From: Acorus gramineus
Lineage: Eukaryota; Streptophyta; Magnoliopsida; Acorales; Acoraceae
Assembly: GCA_030737835.1 (NCBI GenBank)
Contig: CM060850.1
Coordinates: forward strand, 27,935,385-27,999,384
DNA length: 64,000 nt
Direction of reading: 5' to 3'
Positions within the stretch are counted from its first letter, which is position 1; every line of letters begins with the position of its first letter. This document shows, piece after piece, positions 21,601 through 33,064 of this stretch. A program made the position numbers and the translations under genes. The notes below the pieces were generated by a model that saw nothing but the letters and a program-made list of their open reading frames with translations, was not told where the DNA came from and did no database searches.

Positions 21601-24600
21601 GAAAATTGAGAGATTATTATCTTTGATTTCCAGTAGAAATGGCTGGTTTTGTGAACATATTGTGTTAAAGAATGTCTTTTGAGCGACGGAAACAATATGT
21701 GAAATATGTTTATATCTTCAAATACGGTGGGAAAAAAACAACCAACCATGTTGACTCGTTTCTCACTGTGCCCCCATATTTTGTGTGTGTGTAGACTTGA
21801 CATGTAACTTTATTACAGAAGTAATTTTCTTTGATCCATATAACAGGATTAGAAATTTAGAAGCGTGAAATCAATAGATGGAGCAAAGATATCATCAGTC
21901 AAAATCATATCCATATTGGAAAGCATCAGAGGCTTTAAGCCAATAGATGGAGTAAAGGTATCATCAGTCAAAATCAATGTTAGAAAACTGTCAGGTTGCC
22001 CTTTGATATGGCTGGTTTACAATCAGAAACTGCTCAGATTGTCTCTTGACTTTTGATCAACATGAAGCAGTCCGATAAAAATATACCTTTGATTTGTCAA
22101 AATGAGTGAAAAACAATGCTACAGAAAGCCAATTAAAGAATTAGCTACTTTTAATACCCTCTGTCATTAACAGGGGAAAAGACGCACCTACCCACTTTTT
22201 CCCACCAGGTGGACTAATCACATTGATTACTTGCATGTCATGCAGTATCTAATAACAAAAGTGGCCATTTTACCTATGATTGTTTGGTTTATAATGATCA
22301 GATAACATTTCAGAGCCTCAGAATTCATGATTATCTTTATATTCTCAAGCTAATCCTTTTTGTTGTTAACTGTATTTTCGTATAGTAGATTCACTATATG
22401 AAGGCTTAACATCCATGCTGATCTTTCTAAATGGATGATTATCATCTTCCCCCAGTTATGCATGTAACCGTCAACTATTATTTACTTACCTACTTCCGTA
22501 ATTTTATGTAATTTATTTTCTATTTTTAATTTATATCACATGATAAAAAGTATGGAGCGATCACCATTGCAAGAAAATTTTATTCCAGCAATGTCCTGAC
22601 TGTGTACATTTGCAGATATGATAAATATTTCCAAACTCCCCGCGTGTGGCTTACTGGATATGATGAGGTTTGTTTGAACTTACATATGCAATTTTTATGA
22701 GCATTAATGTATGTGTGAGCTTATAGAATAATTATTTGTTCACTATATTTGTGCTGCAATAAGCTTTCATAATCCTGCTTTCAAGATCCCATCTTTGTAA
22801 GGATGATTAAAACCAGTCATAAAAATTAGACTCGGGAAGTTTTATGCTTGGCAAGAAACAGCAAAAGTAGATGAATAAGTCTTTTTATTTGGTTGTTAAA
22901 CTATTATCTTTGTGATTTATTTATGATCTTCTGAATGAGATTGGGTTTTAGTCATATTTGATTTAGATACCAAGTTGGCTGAACTCAAGCACAAGACTTG
23001 TCCAATGCCCCATAGATTGTTTGAGGAAGATGCCAACCATTGCATTAAGCAGTTTGTTTATTCATTTTATCTTATGTATGAAGTAAGCCTATAGTGGTTT
23101 ATCAATCAATGAAATTGGTGACACCACCCTTTAATAAAAAAAATTTGCATTAAGCAATTTTTTGACATTGATTTCAATTATGAATTAGGCACCCATTTTG
23201 GTGATTTTGACTAAATATTTAAAACCAATCAAGTTATCTTTTGAAAAAATAACTTAGAAAACAAAGTAATATCACTATATTCAAAAGCGTTGGAGGCACT
23301 TGGTTTGCCTTGAAAGATAGCCCTGAGGTGTAATGCATGCCTTCTTTGTGGAGGTGCAAACTTTTGTTAGAGGCATGTACCTTCTATCCATGCAACTTTT
23401 ACATATCCTTTTTGCTTTTTCATATTTTCATTTTATATATAGAGAAAAGAGACTCATTGAAGAATCCCCTCTACTGGAATCCTCGATAAGAACAACTTCT
23501 TGTAATTCATGAATAAAATTATCCTATTTAAAAAAAATCAACGAGCTGTAGTCTTGTACATTAACATGGATGAGGATGATGAAAAGGGGAGTCGATAACA
23601 TACATAGTTGTCTGGGCGACACCTCGCCTAGGTGCCGCCTAGGCGACTAGGCAGTCCAGATGGACCTAAGCGACCGCCCGCCTAATAGCATGTTAATTAA
23701 GCGGGCGCCTGGGCCCGCCTACCCCCCTAAATCACGCCTAGCCCGCCTTAATCACGCCTAGCCCGCCCAATCCCTCGCCTAACCTCAAAAATAAAAGACA
23801 AAAAAAAAAAAAAACACGATCGAAATATTGAAACATCACCTACCCTGCCGGCCAACGGTGCAGCGGACTCTTCCAGTTCCAAGTGAGTCTTTATTGATTT
23901 TTTGTCTCAACCTCTTATTTCTCCTCAAAATTTCTGAACTCTTATCTCATTCTTCCTCAATCTCTTCCCCCTTTTCTCTCTCTTTAATGTCACTAGGGTT
24001 ATATTATATTAATTTTGTTGAAATGGACATGCACCAATAAATTACATCCATGTATTCTTTATTTATAAATAGCATTCTTCATTTGAAGTAGTATTCCTGG
24101 AAAAATTAAAGTATAGATAAACAGATAAATAACTTTAATATAATTACTGATTTAAATAATAAAATCTTAATTGAGCGCCGCCTAGGCGCGCTTAGGCACA
24201 CCTAGGCCTAGGCGGTTGGCCACCGCTTAGGTTCGCCTAGCCGCCCAGACAACTATGATAACATAGATGAGGTCCATGAGGATGATAAACTCTCCAACCA
24301 AAACTTTATATAAATTATATATAGAGATCTAGAGATTAGAGACTAGGGATAGAGTGAGACACTTTTTATACGTGAGAAATTTAATTTTTAATTTTAAAAT
24401 AGAGTCATTGTTAAGTCATGGTATCATGATGTTTGATGAATTATAGAAATTTCCCATGTTCTTCATACTTCTGTTTTTTTAATTATTTTTTCAAAAACTA
24501 TTGGGAGGCTTAGTTTTTTTCCTCTGTTATGCTAGAATGTCTTCGCCTCTGCCCTTTTTTCTGAAAAGAAAATGTATTCTATCTACCATATGTATATTAA

Positions 24601-26832
24601 AATCAGGGTTACATAGCCAGGAAAATCAAACTGCAAAACAATGTGAAGGAGGAAAAACAGAAAACAAAGAGAATCCAAGGGGAAGCAGACAAGGCATATA
24701 CAACCTCTAACCTGTAGGTAGACAAATTACTCCTCAGTTACGAACTTCCCCTTCTCGAATCTGACACTACACGTCGCTGCACAGAATTTTTCCCAAGTCA
24801 CAATCAAACTGCTCCACCAAATCCCAGATGTTCTCGAAACGCAAAGCAGCCCTCCAAAAACCAATCTTTAATGTTGCTATATTTTTTTTATTATTTACAT
24901 GTCATGGGTTATTGGACCATTTATATCCATTAACTGAGCTGCTATTTCAGGTGATCATTTTGTATTTTTACAATATTTGATTATCTTTGTGTTTATTTGC
25001 AAGATTTTGTGGTACTGTAAAATAAGATTAATCGTCATTGTACAGATTCAGTTGATAAATGTCATTATGATCTCTTTTCCGATAGGTAGTCTTTTAAAAA
25101 TGTGAAGTGAAGTTAAATGCTGAACAAAAATTTACAAATTCATGAAGCTGACAAGTGATAGAATGTAAATATGGGATGGCTTTTTGTGGTTACTGTGACG
25201 CGCATTCCATGGGAGGGCTCTTTTGTGGCCTGAAACCTGGAGTGATGGTTGATTTGAGTGTGTGGGTTGTAGGTTGGGGAACTTTCATGTGTCCCCACTT
25301 CGTGTTTTCTTTTGCATTGTATATGATATTCATGATGATGTCATTTTTTTTTTGTTTGAGTGGGTTTATTTAAAAAGTGTTTCTTCTTTTAGGGCCAAGA
25401 GAGAGCTGTTATCTCAAAGCTTTTTGTGACGAACTTATATTTCTTCTTTTCTTCAAGAGTGATGGTCTCTATGAGTTGATTGAAATTAACTTTGGTTTAT
25501 ATAAAAATTTAGATTGTTGTGTTGTTGTTGTTGTTGTTTTTTCCCTATTGCAGTGCACTTTTTTATTGCCTCTTTGTTCCTTTTTTTGGCCACATCGTCA
25601 CAGTCAAGGATGCCTTTACAACTGGAACTCGTGCTTGAAGATTTTACTCAGGACCATGCGCACCAAACGGTAATCTCTTTTCGCCTTTGTTCTTTGTTAT
25701 TTGCATAAACTTGTCCCCTCAAAAGTCATTTCCTTAGTACAATCTAATCTATGGGGAACTCATTAAAAATGGAAGACTTAGGTCTGGAAATGTATAGCAT
25801 TCCTCTTTTGATGTTACCTGATAAGCTTTTCAGTTTCTGTTTAAATTTTTCTGCTCAGCTCATGGATTCAATCTTGTAACTTTTTTTTGTTATGTTCAGG
25901 TAACAATTGAAGACCATCCTCACCTACAAGGGAAGCATGCATCCATACATCCATGTAAACATGCACGTGTGATGAAAAAGATCATTGAGGTTATCTTGTC
26001 AAGTGGAGCTGAACCAGAAGTAGACAAGTAATTTTATTTTTCAAATAATTAATGACCAGACTTTTTATATGATATCACTCATAGGCTCACTTGTCTCACA
26101 TTTTATTTTGTTTGCCCCTTCCCTGCATCATTTGCATGCCTTTTGCTGCTCATGCTGCACCAAGATTCTCCACCTCTTTGGAGACGTGTTAATTCTATCT
26201 GAAGCTGTTTGTGTTGATAATTTGTCAAGTAAAACTGAGTTTTCCCATTTTCTAGTTTCATCATCATCTTCAACAGAGGCTAAAGTCTAATGTTTTGGAT
26301 CTACTATCTGAGCAGCACTTACATATAAAGTCTTGTCACATGTCCTTTCTGCAGCTAATACATTTTTTTGACATTAATGGTAGGCTTGTCGCCCTCAATT
26401 TTATAAATTGGGGCGGAAGCCCAATTCTGAAGCTAATATATTGATTGTGCAAAGTTGCCAAAAGTTGACAACAGGTTCAAACCTTGGAAGTTATGAAGAA
26501 TTCATAATAAATTATTAGTGGCCGATTGAATGGAGTAGGGGCTGCTGTTAACTGGGCTTGAATCCTTGCTTTTGTCATCTATATCATTTCTCATCTTTCA
26601 TCTTTCACTTGCCTTATTCTTGTATGGCCCTGCTGTATAATTTGTTCAGGAAACAATACAAATTCATGTCTTAAAAAAAAAAAAAAAATTGCAAATTTAT
26701 GTTCATATTATAATAAAATTATTAATATATTGCAGGTACCTCTTTCTCTTTCTGAAGTTCGTGGCCTCTGTAATTCCAACAATTGAATATGATTACACCA
26801 TAGAATTCGATCTTGGCAGCTCCAGCCGGTGA
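18617..26832 (+). CDS. ATG3: Autophagy-related protein 3, E2-like conjugating enzyme for ATG8
   Basis: Nine exons were read: 18617-18777, 18993-19063, 19165-19275, 19482-19624, 20663-20748, 22616-22667, 25604-25669, 25900-26027 and 26736-26832. They join in frame to 304 aa, close to the roughly 313 aa of Arabidopsis ATG3. ATG3 takes ATG8 from ATG7 and transfers it to phosphatidylethanolamine on the growing autophagosome membrane. Diagnostic blocks are the N-terminal helix (LYKGTVEKI), [32 protein letters not shown], an acidic flexible loop (about residues 97-160), [17 protein letters not shown] and the catalytic HPC motif with Cys249 (HPCKHA, then VMKKI). The C-terminus is [20 protein letters not shown] followed by FDLGSSSR. 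All borders are GT-AG. Intron 6 is 2.9 kb and carries a hAT-like insertion. No damage was seen, so it is probably functional. Confidence 0.96.
20905..21425 (-). repeat. Possible LTR-retrotransposon remnant in ATG3 intron 5
   Basis: The block has a short non-AT-rich segment (acgctcttctacggatttgatc, gcaggctccagcaacgctg), then long AT-rich sequence with cctaacaaactaggat and repeated taatcctaa motifs. It resembles parts of long terminal repeats commonly left as solo LTRs in plant introns. No terminal TG/CA pair or target duplication could be fixed, so the call is weak. Confidence 0.25.
21872..21976 (+). repeat. Imperfect direct repeat, 36-bp unit, period 69
   Basis: The unit beginning caatagatggagcaaagata occurs at 21872-21907 and again at 21941-21976 with three mismatches. 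It lies inside ATG3 intron 5. Confidence 0.75.
23603..24257. mobile_element. Non-autonomous hAT-type element, 655 bp, with 8-bp target duplication
   Basis: Perfect 15-bp terminal inverted repeats (catagttgtctgggc and its complement) are flanked by a perfect 8-bp direct duplication, ataacata (23595-23602 and 24258-24265), as expected for hAT elements. The subterminal regions are GC-rich and full of cctaggcg-type palindromic units; the centre is AT-rich with no transposase. It sits in ATG3 intron 6, about 0.9 kb after exon 6 and 1.3 kb before exon 7. Confidence 0.9.
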
Positions 26833-28020
26833 ATGAAGGTAAATTTAAATTTCAGAATTTTAAAATTATGTGTTGTTGGAAGTTTTCTCCCTATGTCTCG
26901 GGTGCTGGTATATCTAGATTTTTTTTTTTCGTCTACAACTTGCCGGTCAAAGATTTGAGATGCATAAACTAGTTTGTATCATGCTCTAGTGATGCATCTC
27001 TTTATACAACCACTTGTTAACACTGTCACAATTTCTCTCTAATTAAAGGGATCCAACACTAAAGGTCGTGTCAAAAGTAAAATTGGTACGGACACCTCTC
27101 ATGAAAAATGATGTCCCTCTGTGTAGCCCTGTCCGCAGTCCTCACTGATTCCCTTTTTTCAAAAAAAATATATATTTGTCTATTGAAATACATATTGTTA
27201 TAAAAAGTACAGTATACACTAAGATATATTAATGTATTTTTTATCTTTGAAAAAATTAAAAAAAAATTTATATGCACTGTGATATTGCACTCTATCGCAG
27301 TGGCTGCTAGGGGACCGTTTCTAGTTCTCAGATAGGACTGAGTGTATCAAAATGATCCACCTCTCATTTTGTTTCTGATCAATACAAGTAAATTATTTGA
27401 TGCATCGGTGTTTTATTCCGGTTGTGTCTTCAATACAGGAAATGATATGTATCAAGTGGTTTCAGAGGGGGCTTTCAAGTGGCTGTTCCCAGGCACCCAC
27501 CGGTCGTGTGAAGAAGATCCACGTTCACAATGTACTCTGTGCATTTCACAACTGTATATATACATATATATATATATATAACGAAAGCAAAGAAACACAT
27601 TTAAATCCCAATACAAAGAAGATAATGGACAAGCTAAAGCTTGCCAGATCTTCACTCTCTCTGTCTGCGTGGTTCTCCAACCCTCCCACCAGACATGTAT
27701 ATATGTGCGCGCGCGCTGGCATGACACTGTTTGTGCTTCTCTATTTGTCATTATTTTATTTTTATTTTATTTATATTTATTTATTTGGTATAGAGGTTCT
27801 GGACAGGACAACACAACAATTTCAACTATATAACTAGGGGGTGGTTATTTTAACCCCATTTTTCTTCCATCCCACCCGTTAGACGGTGCACCCCGTTCAA
27901 ATTTTTTTAACTATAAACCAACCCCTCTATATATATATATATCACACACCATACCTTAGAACCCCACCCACCAAGATATTTTATCGTCTCCTTCTCTCTG
28001 GATCCCGTCCACCTCTCCTT
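26833..28020. other. ATG3 3' flank and spacer
   Basis: The 3' UTR of ATG3 should lie at the start, but no clear polyadenylation signal was found. The rest has TA microsatellites (27558-27581 and 27927-27943), a short alternating GC run (27707-27716) and AT-rich sequence. Small open frames here lack family features. Confidence 0.4.
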
Positions 28021-28025
28021 TTCAG

Positions 28026-28150
28026 ATATCGTGGTGGCAACGAGGCTGCTACCAAGACCATGGTGGACTTGTTGAAGGTCTACTCCTCTGTCAATGACAC
28101 GTGGACCAAGAGCAGCCCCGTCGAGCTCGCGTGCGAAGCCGGCGATGCAG
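28026..28150 (+). other. Isolated exon-like coding fragment, unidentified
   Basis: A GC-balanced stretch of about 125 bp is bounded by a pyrimidine-rich tract ending in cag (28019-28025) and by gcag followed by gtgaaa (28147-28156), as an internal exon would be. One frame is open and protein-like: YRGGNEAATKTMVDLLKVY, then SSVNDTWTKSSPVELACEAG. I do not recognise the family. No convincing partner exons were found nearby. It may be a captured gene fragment, an old pseudogene, or chance. Confidence 0.25.
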
Positions 28151-28159
28151 GTGAAAGGT

Positions 28160-28925
28160 GAAAGGGGGGGGTGGGGTGGTTACGTGATGGGAAAAGCGAA
28201 TGGTGGTGAAAGCAAATGGGGGGATGTATGTGATGGTAGAGAGAGACAGGTTTGAATGTGAAGATGGCGGCGCCAACACACGCGGTGAGGCTGCTTATGA
28301 CGGGGGAGCCGTGGAGGGTGGACAATCGGTGTATGGGTTTCTCGGTGGGTTTTTCTTTCGGGTTTAGGGGCTACAAAGCGATGAAGGGTGAAAGATGAGA
28401 CACTTGCAGTGCTTTGGGGGAAATCAACTGAGAGAGGCAGCAATGCCGGCGAGAGTGAGGACGGGTGTTTGCGTCGTTGGGGTTTCATGGGAAGGTGAAT
28501 CAACCCACTCCAAATTTGTTCCCCTCCCAAATGGGGGTGATGACTGAGTTTTCTTTTGTGAAAATCTTCAACAGATTTATTTGAATCAATCCAATGTGAA
28601 ATAGATACAGATAATTTTTTTTTAATAAATGCTTTTTTTTAATGTCTTTTGTTAGTGGATTTTTTTGTTATGATGGTTGATGGAGGGGATGGTGAGAAAA
28701 ACTGGCCAAAAAACTGGGAAGTCCAACCAATAGAAAGAGAACGGAAGAACCAGTAGAGTGGGAGTTTTGTTTTTTTATCTTGGGGGGTGTGTGCTTGTTC
28801 TTGAATGTGACGGGGTGGGATAGGTAGAGGTGGACAATGCCTATTCAAGATGTACAGAGACACACATTTTTAATTTTTTTTTTATGAGCTGGGTTTTCCA
28901 TTTGATGGGATGGCTATATGGGCTT
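28160..28925. other. Spacer, G-rich then AT-rich
   Basis: The plus strand is G-rich from 28160 to about 28550, which produces Pro/Ser/His-rich spurious frames on the minus strand. From about 28550 it returns to AT-rich sequence. No gene structure was identified. Confidence 0.4.
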
Positions 28926-29187
28926 TGTTACACCTTGATCTATTTTTAGCTTTAATTCCAATCCTATATGCGTCGATAGAAATCTATCGATGCATATGCT
29001 CATGTTAACAAGGTATATGTTTTGAAAGAATTTTTTATTTTCTATAAATGCATCCATGTAATTCATTGGAATGTATGTTTCATTTTTTATAAAAGCATGT
29101 ACCTCATTAGATGAAATATGTTATTTTTAAAAAATTAGAAACACATGCAGACCGGAATTGAGGTTGAAAATGATGCTGAATGTAACA
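28926..29187. mobile_element. MITE of the dispersed 'tgttac' family
   Basis: It begins tgttacacc and ends ctgaatgtaaca. The outer 35-40 bp (tttagctttaattccaat against the complement of ggaattgaggttgaaaatga) form an imperfect terminal inverted repeat. The body has cgatgcatatgctcatgtta, attcattggaatgtatg and a T/A-rich centre. The copy at 53299-53540 has the same order of motifs. Confidence 0.65.
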
Positions 29188-29189
29188 TT

Positions 29190-30257
29190 ATCCATGGCGG
29201 GCTATATATCTCCCCTATAACTAGACCCAACATGGGCCTCTTAACAAACTGTGGGCAAGGCCCACTAAAAACTAGCCTAACTAGAGAGGGACCCAAACAG
29301 TGGAGACGTCCTCCACTAGGCCATGGCCTGGACTTATCTATTGTCATTATTGATGTTTAGGAAGAGTGGTGAATGGTGTAGTCTCGTCTTTAGCCCAGAA
29401 ATGATTATTGGGCAGCCTCTGTACTGTGATATTGTAATATATATTATATTATATTTTTTAAATAAAAAAAATACAATAATATATCTCGGTTTATATTTTA
29501 TTTTTTATAACATATAAACTTTAATAAGCAATTATATATTTTTTATAAAAAAAAAGGGCTATGGATGGGTCTACACATTTTCCTTAGGTTTTTCATTTGT
29601 ATTTTAGCTTATCGTCTTAGCATTTAATATACAAGCTTTGCTGTATGCGATCCGCGGCAACGTTCTATATGAGCTTTGCTACATGTAGTTTGCAGGTCTA
29701 TGTGCTTTGATAGTCATACAACTAAATATAAATTTCGTTAATGTTTTTTATTCAATGGGTCAATGCAATATATCATGAGGGTATATGCAAAATTATAAAA
29801 ATATTTATCTCAGGGGAATAAAAACATGCAGAGACACTGTTCACAGGACTATCTTGCCTAACATTATTCTTAATAAATATTCACAAATAAATGCACTACT
29901 ATACTTTCATCTTGATGTTAATCTTTAATGTTTTTTTTCCGGTAAAAAAAAATATTATTCTTAATATATACACAAATAACTGCACTACTATACTTTCATC
30001 TGTACGAAGTTAACCCGTATACCCAACTTATATATGTCTGGATCTATCTCAATAGTTCATGTACACCTTCTGATAGCTATGTTAAATGAGTTATCATAAA
30101 TTTCGATGGTAATTCTGAGACACATAAAAATAACCAAATGGAAAACGTCCCGGTAACTATCAATCCTATGATAATCTAAACACAATCTTATATACCTCGC
30201 TATCCTCGATCATTCATTGCACATCAAGGCATATACATATAAGGCACCCTTCACACC
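29190..30257. other. Spacer upstream of the PLAT gene
   Basis: Mostly AT-rich; the segment 29205-29345 is GC-balanced with no identifiable gene. A partial duplication containing cactactatactttcatct occurs at 29893-29912 and 29983-30002. A possible TATA element (tatatacc near 30189) precedes the transposon that lies before the PLAT gene. Confidence 0.4.
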
Positions 30258-30264
30258 CTCGTCA

Positions 30265-30695
30265 CTAGGGATGGTAAACGAGCCGAACGAGTCGAGCTTT
30301 GACATGTTCAAGCTCGGCTCGTTTATCGAGTCGAGTCAAGCCGAGCTCACGAGCCTCAACGAGCCTAGCGTTCTTCTTCATTTTAGGGTTTTTAAGGATC
30401 GAAAATAAAATTTTAACCTAAATGAGTCAAGTTCATGAGTCTAAATGAGCATAGCTTTGTATTAATTTAATGTTCTGATCTTATAAAAGAGTTTAGTCAA
30501 GGTTCAACTAAGTTTTTTATAACACAACGAGTCGAATTTTAACACAAAATGAAGTTTGATCCAGGTTCCGAGCCTAACCGAGTTTTAAAAATTGTTCAAA
30601 CTCGCTCATTTATTTAATCGAACGAGCCTGAACGAGTTTAAATCGAGTCGAGCCAGAGTCGAACCCGAACGACTTGATTCGTTTACCACCCCTAT
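30265..30695. mobile_element. DNA transposon/MITE with 7-bp flanking duplication, just upstream of PLAT gene
   Basis: The 431-bp element begins tagggatggtaaac and ends gtttaccacccctat, an imperfect terminal inverted repeat. It is flanked by a 7-bp direct duplication, tcgtcac (30258-30264 and 30696-30702). Inside are many copies of cgagcc/cgagtcgag and their complements, giving a foldback with a GC-rich outer part. No transposase is present. The duplication of 7 (possibly 8) bp suggests a hAT-type element. Its right end is 57 bp from the PLAT gene ATG, so it lies in the leader or core promoter. Confidence 0.85.
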
Positions 30696-30752
30696 TCGTC
30701 ACATCCCACTCTTCCTCAAGGCACTCAAAATCTAAGGAAAACACACAAAAAA

Positions 30753-31359
30753 ATGGGCGTCTCTGTACTCCATCTTCTTTTCATAGCCGCCCTGTCTCTC
30801 GCCACAACATACAACTCAGCTTCTGTAATCACTCTCACTCTCAGTCACTCAAATCAATCACAACCCATTCAAAAAACAAACACTAACAACACTTTTTCAC
30901 TTCTTCATTTTCCAAAAAACAGGACCAGTGAGCGTGTACACCATATACGTGAGGACGGGCTCGGTCATCAAGGGAGGCACGGATTCCGAGATAAGCCTCT
31001 CCGTGGGCGACGCGAAGGGGCGACGGATCCAGATATCGGACCTGGAGACGTTGGGGCTGATGGAGGCTGGTCACGACTACTACGAGAGGGGGAACCTCGA
31101 CATCTTCAGCGGGAGGGGACCCTGTCTCCTGGACACCCCACTCCGTTCCCTCAACGTGACCTCCGATGGGTCCGGGTCTCGCCACGGCTGGTACTGCGAG
31201 TACGTCGAGGTCACGTCCACGGGCCCGCGCCTGCCCTGCTCGAAGACCCTGTTTCACGTGCGTCAGTGGCTCGCCACCGACGCGTCTCTTTACAGGCTCC
31301 ACGCGTTCGTTGATTTGTGCAGAGGACTCGGTGGTGGTGGTGGTGTTGCATATGCTTAG
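30753..31359 (+). CDS. PLAT-domain (PLAT-plant-stress) secreted protein
   Basis: A signal-peptide-like exon (from 30753: MGVSVLHLLFIAALSLAT) is followed by a main exon (about 30923-31359). The main exon codes for VYTIYVRTGSVIKGGTDSEI, DYYERGNLDIFSGRGPCL, SLNVTSDGSG, HGWYCEYVEVTSTGP and QWLATDASLYRL, a close match to plant PLAT1/2-type proteins. These are small ER/secretory proteins with a lipoxygenase-homology beta-sandwich, tied to abiotic stress tolerance. The usual Cys just before VYT is absent. The splice phase is inconsistent: the obvious donor (gtaatc at 30825) ends exon 1 in phase 0, but the acceptor at 30922 needs phase 1. A weaker donor (gtcact at 30844) would fit. The coding exon looks intact, yet the gene may be impaired. 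It converges with HUB1. Confidence 0.8.
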
Positions 31360-33064
31360 GTGGGGGTTTGAGTTCGGATCCGGTCATGCCTAGTTTGAAC
31401 TACACAGTTAATTGTTGGGATCTTATGTCACTCTCCTGTTGGATGTTGATAGTACTGATCAAACTCAGGTTTGACTGTATCCAATAGAAGAGTGATACTT
31501 CTACCCAATAATTGATTATGCAATTCCATTCATAGATTGTGTAGTTCGATACTGATCGGACTTATCAAAACCAGTTCTAATTAAATCTGAACCCGAGGGA
31601 TGCTTGTTTTGTATGAAAAATAAAAATGTGTATGTGATGTGGGTTGTGTATCTTTTTCTTTGTTTGTGATTATCTTGAGAGAGTTGGGGGGTTTTAGAGT
31701 CTTTTTGGTTTCGTTTCGTTTGATAGTGAGAGATCTGTGAAGTGGGTTTGGTGGTGGTGGCAGTTTCGATGATGTCGATTTCGTTTTGGCCGCTGGTAGC
31801 ATAGTCACAAGAATTGCTCGAAAAATACTTCGATTAGATATATCTGAAGCATGTATTTAAATAACTGATATTAATTATCATAGTTGTCTTTGCACCCATA
31901 TAAAAAATTTTAAAAAATCTAGAACTAGTTTAATTATTTCTTAAAATGGTGACATGGTTAGGATTTCTCTGTCTCATTCATTCAATTCATTGAATACATA
32001 CACCTTTCAATCACCCCACCCCAACCTGAACATTGGTATATTCAAATTGGGGTGAATGATGAGAGAGAAAAGAGAGGGGTCCCAAGAAAGGTGGCGGTCG
32101 GCGGAGGAGGATGAGATCGGCGCTGCTGGGATAATGGCCACCCGCCATCCTCTCTCTCCCCCCTCATCGCCCACCACCCTCCTCTCTCTCTTTTATCTCT
32201 CTCTCTCTCCCCCTTACCCCACCACCTCCAGCCCTCTGCACCCACCGTTGCCCCCCTCCCTCCCCCCCGCAACCAAAAAAAAACAATTTTTTTAATGGAG
32301 CAAGGCGAATGAGATGTAAGGGTGTAACCGTAGAAGCATTACATTTCCTGAGCCGATTATGTCCCAAAAAACATCTTATATGGAGGAATGAATGTGCTAC
32401 TAACATTTTCCACTTCTGTTAGCTAGTGGTATATTCTGCAACATATCACCTTTTCTTCAATTTTGTACAATAAAAAAAACAAACAGATCTTACTATAATT
32501 GATCCATTTTTCAAATTTTTAGAAAACCTGTTACATACGTCTAAGAGATGAGCAATATGAAATGGACAAGTGACAATCTATTACAATTGTCAACAATGAC
32601 ATCTATCTGTCCCTATACAGTAGTGCACTTAAGACATAAGGGTTTTTCTTCACCGAAGCAAGCTGAAAAATTTTATTTCATTCACAATATTTTTCTACAA
32701 CATCGAAAAGCATAGAATGCATACAAGATAAAAGAGTTGCTGAGGCTCCTCAGTCTGATCCGCAAATAAATCAATTGATTGTTGCGCTTGAAACAGAGAC
32801 TGCTCCGCGCTAATATAATGAACATATTTACAAAGATTTAGATGAACTTGGAGTAAAAAAAGCTGGGGCTGCTCCGCACCATGTCCCTGCTAAAACGGGT
32901 CAGGTCTAAGAGGGGTCTACATTTTCCCACCACAGGATTTCCTGTCGAGATATGTTACAGAGAGAGAGAGAGTCCCAATTCAATAGCAATACAACAAAGG
33001 AAATATAAAGCAACCCGAGACATGTCTGGAGGCCCCCATCCTTGAAAGAACATCTTTGGCACGT
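31360..33064. other. Convergent spacer between PLAT gene and HUB1
   Basis: It holds the 3' ends of both genes. A CT/GA-rich low-complexity block (32056-32280) yields spurious Ser/Pro/Arg-rich frames. A short inverted repeat is visible near 31395-31560 (gaactacacagttaat against attgtgtagttcgata). The HUB1 3' UTR probably extends leftward from 33064. No further gene was recognised. Confidence 0.45.
32672..32677 (-). terminator. Candidate polyadenylation signal of HUB1
   Basis: AATAAA on the minus strand, about 390 nt past the HUB1 stop codon. Plant signals are loose, so this is only a plausible candidate. Confidence 0.3.

Noticed and set aside
28080..28530. Minus-strand frames rich in His, Pro and Ser
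   Set aside because: They arise from a G-rich plus strand; no splice partners or family motifs.
32056..32406. Overlapping Ser/Pro- and Gly/Arg-rich frames between the PLAT gene and HUB1
   Set aside because: They follow from a CT/GA-rich tract and have no plausible gene structure.
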